Assembly (NCBI GenBank): GCA_038240835.1 | Contig: JBBRGJ010000127.1 | Location: 1 to 9,438, forward strand | From: JBAXTE01 sp038240835 | GTDB lineage: Bacteria > Bacteroidota > Bacteroidia > Bacteroidales > WCHB1-69 | Direction of reading: 5' to 3' | Length of the DNA: 9,438 bases | Shown here: positions 5,557-9,438 of the stretch, piece by piece | Layout of the letters: every line of letters starts with the position of its first letter | How positions within the stretch are numbered: position 1 is the stretch's first letter | Notes under the pieces: generated by a model | The model's database searches: none | Told to the model about the DNA's origin: nothing | What the model saw: only the letters and a program-made list of their open reading frames with translations | Translations under genes and position numbers: made by a program

Positions 5557-6095
5557 CGCTCAGTTTTGAAATTAAAGGATTTGTAATAATATTCATTGTT
5601 GTTCGAGATATGAGATTCCTCACTTCACTTCGTTTCGTTCGGAATGACACTGCAATGGAGTTTTAAGGCGGATTTATAGTTCTGATAGTCATGTCATTCC
5701 GAACGAAGTGAGGAATCTTTACACAACTCAAATTAATCGTACTATTATATATAAGGAAAAGGTATTGCATAAAATAAATCGTCCTCTAAAAAAGCATGCT
5801 TATTTGTATTAATTGTGAATTTTCAACCCTCTGAATAATAAAAACAGGGAAATGAGTTCTATATTGAACCAAATTGCACCTAAAAGTGAGTTTTTTGCGT
5901 ATTTATCGTAAATAATTGCTAAATTTTAGACTTCTTTTTTTATGTATAACCCATTAATTAATAGTCTTTAAGGACGTATTTGCTTTTGGAAAATAGGTGG
6001 GAGTGAAAAATAATTTTTGAAAAAAAACTAAAATATGTTTTTATTTATAAAAAAGATGTACCTTTACGCCGTATTAATTATTCAATCAAAAGAAA
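5557..6095. other. 539-base intergenic region, mostly AT-rich with one long inverted repeat
   Basis: No gene is supported here on either strand. The first part holds the inverted repeat at 5613-5718. The remainder, 5719-6095, is very AT-rich with poly-A and poly-T runs and is presumably the promoter and leader region of the RRM gene. TACCTTTA at 6059-6066 resembles the TAnnTTTG -7 box with one mismatch and lies 30 bases before the RRM start codon, but no TTG sits at the right distance upstream, so I do not call a full promoter. Confidence 0.55.
5613..5718. repeat. long inverted repeat (27-base arm; left arm carries a 10-base insert)
   Basis: The right arm, 5692-5718, is the exact reverse complement of 5613-5626 joined to 5637-5649, giving 27 paired bases around a 42-base loop. 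The left arm carries 10 extra bases at 5627-5636, ACTTCGTTTC, which look like a partial duplication of its own ACTTCGTTC core. The arms contain GATTCCTCACTTC and GTTCGGAATGACA, sequences I recognise as a recurrent palindromic intergenic element of Bacteroidota. It lies 56 bases after the phosphatase stop and could end transcription or stabilise the mRNA. There is no transposase; a MITE- or REP-like nature is inference. Confidence 0.75.
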
Positions 6096-6413
6096 ATGAA
6101 CATTTACGTAGGAAATGTTGCTTTTACAGCAACAGAAAATCAATTATCAGATTTATTCGCTGAATACGGCGCAGTAAACTCTGTAAAAATTATTACTGAC
6201 AAATTCACTGGCAGAAGCAAAGGATTTGCATTTGTAGAAATGCCTAACGATAGCGAAGCTAACGAAGCCCTAAACGCTCTTAACGGTTTAGAAATCAACG
6301 GTCGTAATTTAAACGTTACTGAAGCTCGTCCAAAAGAAGAGAGACCTCGTAGCGACTACCGCGGTGGTGGCGGAAACGATCGTGGAAACGGTGGTGGAAG
6401 TCGCAGATACTAA
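6096..6413 (+). CDS. RRM-domain RNA-binding protein with Gly/Arg-rich tail
   Basis: A 105-residue protein with a single RNA recognition motif. RNP2 is IYVGNV (residues 3-8) and RNP1 is KGFAFVEM (42-49), with Tyr4, Phe44 and Phe46 in the expected RNA-stacking positions. The RRM ends near residue 77. Residues 85-105 are a flexible tail rich in Gly, Arg, Asp and Asn, ending in GGGSRRY, like RGG tails. Proteins of this form are common in Bacteroidota and cyanobacteria; those studied bind single-stranded RNA and several respond to cold or affect mRNA levels. No RNA target can be read from sequence. The gene has its own AT-rich leader and a strong terminator, so it is monocistronic. Start is fixed by the RRM edge; the leader before ATG is A-rich without a Shine-Dalgarno. 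Confidence 0.93.
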   Translation: MNIYVGNVAFTATENQLSDLFAEYGAVNSVKIITDKFTGRSKGFAFVEMPNDSEANEALNALNGLEINGRNLNVTEARPKEERPRSDYRGGGGNDRGNGGGSRRY

Positions 6414-6431
6414 TCATTAGCGCATCAAAAG

Positions 6432-6466
6432 AAAAAGCTGTTCATACACTGAACAGCTTTTTTTTT
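6432..6466 (+). terminator. intrinsic terminator of the RRM gene
   Basis: A perfect stem pairs 6432-6444 with 6450-6462. Its core is AGCTGTTCA/TGAACAGCT (6436-6444 with 6450-6458), the loop is the five bases TACAC, and a T-run continues to 6466. It lies 18 bases after the stop codon. The flanking A-run makes the hairpin nearly symmetrical, but the sigma-54 activator downstream reads the same way, so its use is for the RRM transcript. Confidence 0.92.
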
Positions 6467-6482
6467 GTTTAAAAATTCTAAT

Positions 6483-6516
6483 TTTGCCAAAATGACAGAT
6501 GTTTTTTGTATTTTTG
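6483..6516 (+). promoter_or_regulatory. candidate promoter of the sigma-54 activator/lptE/secG operon
   Basis: TTTG at 6483-6486 is followed after 22 bases by TATTTTTG at 6509-6516, fitting the Bacteroidota consensus. The predicted start near 6521 leaves a leader of about 18 bases before ATG 6539. It directly follows the RRM terminator, where a new promoter is needed. It also argues against the in-frame ATG at 6506, which would lie inside the promoter. Confidence 0.5.
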
Positions 6517-6538
6517 TCATCTAATCAAGAATATATTC

Positions 6539-7801
6539 ATGGAATTACAGACTGTAAAATTAAGATTTGGTATTATTGGTAATTCGCCCAAACTAGAGCG
6601 AGCTATGAATATTGCATTACAGGTAGCTCCAACCGATTTATCCGTTTTAATTACTGGCGAAAGTGGTGCTGGAAAAGAACGATTTCCACAAATCATACAT
6701 CAATATAGCACTCGCAAACATGGTTCTTACATTGCCGTAAACTGTGGTGCAATTCCCGAAGGAACCATCGACTCCGAACTTTTTGGTCACGAAAAAGGCT
6801 CTTTTACAGGGGCTAACGAAGCTCGAAAAGGTTATTTTGAAGTGGTAAATGGCGGAACAATATTCCTAGATGAGGTGGCCGAAATGCCCCTGTCTACGCA
6901 AGCGAGACTGTTGAGAGTTTTAGAAACTGGCGAATTTATTCGCGTAGGATCTTCCAAACCACAAAAAACAAATGTCCGTGTAGTGGCCGCTACCAATGTA
7001 AACTTGGCAGATGCCATTGCTAATGGGAAATTTAGAGAAGATCTTTTCTATCGTTTAAGTACTGTTCCCATCGAAGTGCCCAGTCTGCGCGATCGGAAAG
7101 AGGATATTTTACTGCTTTTTAGAAAATTTGCAGTGGATTTTGCCGAAAAGTTTAAAATTCCTTCCATTCATCTGACTTCTCAAGCAGAAAATATCTTAAA
7201 ATCATACAAGTGGCCCGGAAATGTTCGTCAGTTGAAAAATATTACCGAGCAAATATCCATCATCGAATCAGAAAGACTCATCGATGAGGAGACTTTGTTG
7301 AAGTTTTTGCCTACCGATGCGGGTAAATCTGAACTACCAATTTTGTATCAAGGTAGAAAATCCGCTAACACCAGCGAAAGTTTTGAAAGAGAACTTATTT
7401 ATAATTTCCTTTCTGACTTAAAACATGATGTTTCGGAATTAAAACTGCTGATTGCGGATATCATCTCTTCGGGAGGTGTTGTGAACATCGATAGTCAACG
7501 CAAAGGTGCTATTTTAAATAAATTAATCAACTTAGGAAGCGATAATATTCCGTCGTCTCCTAAATATAATAGTAATCAAAATCAATTTGACGACGATTTT
7601 GAAGAGACCATCGACGAGTATCCTGTAGAGGAGAGTACAACCCTTTTGCACGATGACTCTCTTTCTATTGAGAAAAAAGAGCGTGATTTAATCATCAAGG
7701 CGCTGAATAAACATAGTGGCAAAAGAAAACATGCAGCCATCGATTTAGGAATTTCCGAAAGAACATTGTACCGAAAGATAAAAGAATATAATATCGAATA
7801 A
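6539..7801 (+). CDS. sigma-54-interacting AAA+ transcription activator without receiver domain
   Basis: A 420-residue NtrC-family activator consisting of an AAA+ domain and a DNA-binding domain. Walker A is GESGAGKE (40-47), the sigma-54 contact loop GSFTGA (87-92, versus the usual GAFTGA), Walker B GGTIFLDE (105-112), sensor I VRVVAATN (146-153), arginine fingers R166 and R172 in FREDLFYR, and sensor II WPGNVRQLKN (225-234). Residues about 265-380 are a long linker, acidic at 350-373. A Fis-type helix-turn-helix lies at about 383-418. No response-regulator domain precedes the ATPase, so control by a phosphorylated Asp is not possible; activity may be set by level, partner or the linker. I use ATG 6539 because the domain begins there. 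It lies three bases before lptE. A regulator in this position upstream of lptE and secG is known to me from other Bacteroidota; its targets are not evident here. Confidence 0.9.
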   Translation: MELQTVKLRFGIIGNSPKLERAMNIALQVAPTDLSVLITGESGAGKERFPQIIHQYSTRKHGSYIAVNCGAIPEGTIDSELFGHEKGSFTGANEARKGYFEVVNGGTIFLDEVAEMPLSTQARLLRVLETGEFIRVGSSKPQKTNVRVVAATNVNLADAIANGKFREDLFYRLSTVPIEVPSLRDRKEDILLLFRKFAVDFAEKFKIPSIHLTSQAENILKSYKWPGNVRQLKNITEQISIIESERLIDEETLLKFLPTDAGKSELPILYQGRKSANTSESFERELIYNFLSDLKHDVSELKLLIADIISSGGVVNIDSQRKGAILNKLINLGSDNIPSSPKYNSNQNQFDDDFEETIDEYPVEESTTLLHDDSLSIEKKERDLIIKALNKHSGKRKHAAIDLGISERTLYRKIKEYNIE

Positions 7802-7804
7802 TTC

Positions 7805-8335
7805 ATGATGAAAGTTATAAATCTTAAAAAGGGAAATATCTTCCTGCTGTTGGTGGCTTCAATGCTATTAATTAGCATGCAGTCTTGTGTAAAATACTCT
7901 TTTTCGGGTGCGTCTATACCAAAGGAAGCCAAAACAGCATCGGTAAAAACTTTTTCGAACAATGCGTCGTTGGTTAACCCAACATTGAGTAATCTTTTAA
8001 CGGAGGAGTTGAGGACTAAAATTCAATCGCAAAGTAATTTGTCGTTGGTCGGTTATAGCGCCGATTTAGCTTTTGAAGGTGAAATTGTGCAGTATTATAC
8101 TCAACCGATCGCGATTCAAGGGAATCAAACTGCTGCACTTAACCGTTTAGCAATTACGGTAAATGTTCGGTTTTTCAACCGATTGAACGAAAAACAGAAT
8201 TTTGAACAATCATTTAGTCGGTACCTCGATTATGACAGCCAAAAGAATTTATCAGATGTAGAGTCTGAACTTGTGCGACAAATTAATGAGTTATTAGTTG
8301 AAGATATTTATAATAAAGCATTTGTGAATTGGTAA
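7805..8335 (+). CDS. lptE: LptE-like outer-membrane lipoprotein (LPS assembly)
   Basis: A 176-residue lipoprotein. Residues 1-27 form a signal peptide: basic start (KVINLKKG), hydrophobic core (IFLLLVASMLLIS), then the lipobox MQSC with Cys28 as the lipidated residue. The mature part begins CVKYSFSGASIP, the usual start of Bacteroidota LptE, followed by an alternating beta-rich core (for example LSLVGYSADLAFEGEIV near 60-76 and LAITVNVRFFN near 115-125) and a C-terminal helix. LptE plugs the LptD barrel that inserts lipopolysaccharide into the outer leaflet. Two ATGs lie at 7805 and 7808; either gives the same mature protein. It is three bases after the activator and ten before the next start, so the genes are co-transcribed. 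Assignment rests on the N-terminal pattern and neighbours more than on strong conservation. Confidence 0.85.
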   Translation: MMKVINLKKGNIFLLLVASMLLISMQSCVKYSFSGASIPKEAKTASVKTFSNNASLVNPTLSNLLTEELRTKIQSQSNLSLVGYSADLAFEGEIVQYYTQPIAIQGNQTAALNRLAITVNVRFFNRLNEKQNFEQSFSRYLDYDSQKNLSDVESELVRQINELLVEDIYNKAFVNW

Positions 8336-8344
8336 AATATTATT

Positions 8345-9049
8345 ATGATGGATAAAGAACAATTACTTTCGATATTAAAAACCCCTTCTTTAGTCACCCA
8401 AGAGGACGTGTCAAACATGGGAATGTTTTATTATCAATACCCATACTTTTCGTTGCCACGTCTGCTCACAGCAGCTTATTGGTCGCACCACAACCCAACA
8501 TTGGGGAATAAGTTGGTGCAACAAAACATTGTTTATAGTCAAGAACGTCCACAGTTCTTTCAACTTTGTCAGCTGATTGCCGCTCCTTTGACAAAAGAAG
8601 AGGTCGCTAAAGAGGTTTATGAAACACCTTCCATTACGGCTAATCCTACAATTATTGATGAAATTAAAACGGAAGCTCACCAGGTATTGCCTCACGAGGT
8701 AGTTGTAGAGAAAAAAATATTACCCAAAGAGACAAAAGTTGAAAAGATTTTAACGCCCAAAAAATCATCCATTGATGAGCTTGTAAATCATTTTGAAGAG
8801 AAGACTATAAAAGTGTCTAAACCCACAGATGAGGCTCAAAAGCAAGCAAAAGAAGCCAGCAAAAGTCTCGCCGAACATGATGATATTGCGAGTGAAACAT
8901 TGGCGAGAATTTACCTTACACAGAAACATTTTGATAAGGCGATAAAAATTTATCGCACATTAAGTTTGAAAAATCCAGAAAAAAATCGTTACTTTGCAAA
9001 CTTAATAAAAGAAGCAGAAAAAAATAAAGTTAATAATCAAAAACGATAA
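8345..9049 (+). CDS. uncharacterised protein with one C-terminal TPR-like repeat
   Basis: A 234-residue protein with no signal peptide or membrane span. Residues 5-80 are a helical, aromatic-rich N-terminal part (FYYQYPYFSLPRLL at 28-41, then AAYWSHHN). Residues about 85-175 are a charged linker rich in Lys and Glu, including repeated PKxxKVEK-like pieces. Residues about 181-215 form one TPR-like helix pair (ETLARIYLTQKHFDKAIKIYRTL), after which the protein ends in a basic tail. One TPR unit alone rarely folds, so it may dimerise or pack on a partner. The gene lies between lptE and secG with spacings of nine and three bases. I do not know its function; that position suggests an envelope-related role, which is inference. 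ATG 8348 is an equally good start. Confidence 0.8.
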   Translation: MMDKEQLLSILKTPSLVTQEDVSNMGMFYYQYPYFSLPRLLTAAYWSHHNPTLGNKLVQQNIVYSQERPQFFQLCQLIAAPLTKEEVAKEVYETPSITANPTIIDEIKTEAHQVLPHEVVVEKKILPKETKVEKILTPKKSSIDELVNHFEEKTIKVSKPTDEAQKQAKEASKSLAEHDDIASETLARIYLTQKHFDKAIKIYRTLSLKNPEKNRYFANLIKEAEKNKVNNQKR

Positions 9050-9052
9050 GTT

Positions 9053-9397
9053 ATGTTAATGTTTTTAATGATTTTAGTTATTGTTGCATCCATTCTATTG
9101 ATTTTTGTAGTATTGGTGCAAAACCCTAAAGGAGGCGGCTTATCGTCAAACTTTTCATCGTCAAACCAAGTAATGGGCGTTCGCCGTACTGCGGATGTGT
9201 TAGAAAAAGCTACTTGGGTTTTAGCAATTGCAATTGTGTTTTTTAGCTTTTTGGCAGCTTTCTCAGCTCCAAAATCTGAAAAAGAGATGATGACAGAACA
9301 ACAAACTGAACAAGCAGCAAAACAAGCAGAACAAAAAGCAGCTCAACCTGCTGCCCAACCAGCTGCTCAACCAGCTGCCGAGCAACCTGCTCAATAA
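9053..9397 (+). CDS. secG: SecG, protein-translocase subunit
   Basis: A 114-residue inner-membrane protein. The first membrane span is residues 2-22, followed by the SecG signature QNPKGGGLSS (23-32), a short loop with the MGVRRTADVLEKAT region (41-54), and a second span about 55-71. SecG partners SecY and SecE in the Sec channel and assists SecA-driven export. Beyond residue 72 it has a tail rich in Gln, Ala and Glu, ending in repeats of the unit AAQP (97-108), which is longer than in many SecG proteins and low in complexity. The gene starts three bases after the preceding stop. The remaining 41 bases of the window hold no clear terminator; groES often follows secG in Bacteroidota, but that lies outside. 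Confidence 0.92.
   Translation: MLMFLMILVIVASILLIFVVLVQNPKGGGLSSNFSSSNQVMGVRRTADVLEKATWVLAIAIVFFSFLAAFSAPKSEKEMMTEQQTEQAAKQAEQKAAQPAAQPAAQPAAEQPAQ
9336..9395 (+). repeat. tandem repeat encoding the AAQP tail of SecG
   Basis: The 12-base unit GCTGCCCAACCA recurs with small changes about four times, coding Ala-Ala-Gln-Pro. Units differ at third codon positions, so the repeat is partly aged. It could vary in copy number between strains. Confidence 0.6.
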
Positions 9398-9438
9398 TCA
9401 GGTCTCGCATAATAATCTTTAAAAGTTGCTGATTTTTT

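Noticed and set aside
7582..7962. 126-codon minus-strand open frame across the activator/lptE junction
   Set aside because: It overlaps the helix-turn-helix and the lipoprotein signal peptide, both supported on the plus strand.
1..9438. CRISPR array, tRNA, rRNA, insertion sequence or phage genes
   Set aside because: No regularly spaced repeats with unique spacers, no cloverleaf-like segment, and no transposase, integrase or phage-like protein was seen.

Overview
The window looks like a chromosomal segment of a Bacteroidota bacterium, probably flavobacteria-like. The evidence is its AT-rich DNA, A-rich leaders without Shine-Dalgarno sequences, promoter-like TAnnTTTG boxes, an RRM protein with a glycine/arginine-rich tail, and a gene run (sigma-54 activator, LptE, small TPR-like protein, SecG) that I know from Bacteroidota genomes. 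All calls come from reading the sequence; no database search was run.

Layout. Positions 1-264 hold repeat-rich non-coding DNA, with at most the tail of an upstream gene. 265-1002 (+) encodes a sugar-1-phosphate nucleotidyltransferase of the MurU/RmlA/ManC type. After a spacer with decayed short repeats, 1227-1874 (-) encodes ElbB, a DJ-1/PfpI-family protein. A divergent 371-base region then leads into a tight three-gene operon, 2246-5556 (+): a NuoE-like [2Fe-2S] protein, a 621-residue multi-domain [FeFe]-hydrogenase-like protein ending in a PAS domain, and a PP2C/SpoIIE-type phosphatase with an extra C-terminal domain. A 539-base gap with a long inverted repeat follows, then an RRM protein at 6096-6413 with a strong terminator. 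The last block, 6539-9397 (+), is a second tight operon: receiver-less sigma-54 activator, LptE lipoprotein, TPR-like protein, SecG.

How the genes work together. The 2246-5556 operon is the most interesting part. It reads as a redox or H2 signalling module. Electrons or a gas signal would be sensed by an iron-sulfur/H-cluster-type protein, passed through an extra 4Fe-4S domain to a PAS domain, and output through a serine/threonine phosphatase. The H-cluster-type loops keep the four cysteines needed to hold a cluster. They have lost the proton-shuttle cysteine (Asn instead), the loop-2 Met (Gly) and the loop-2 Lys (Asn), which argues against fast H2 turnover and for sensing, or for a repurposed fold. 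The 6539-9397 operon concerns the cell envelope: LPS delivery (LptE) and protein export (SecG), headed by a putative sigma-54-dependent regulator.
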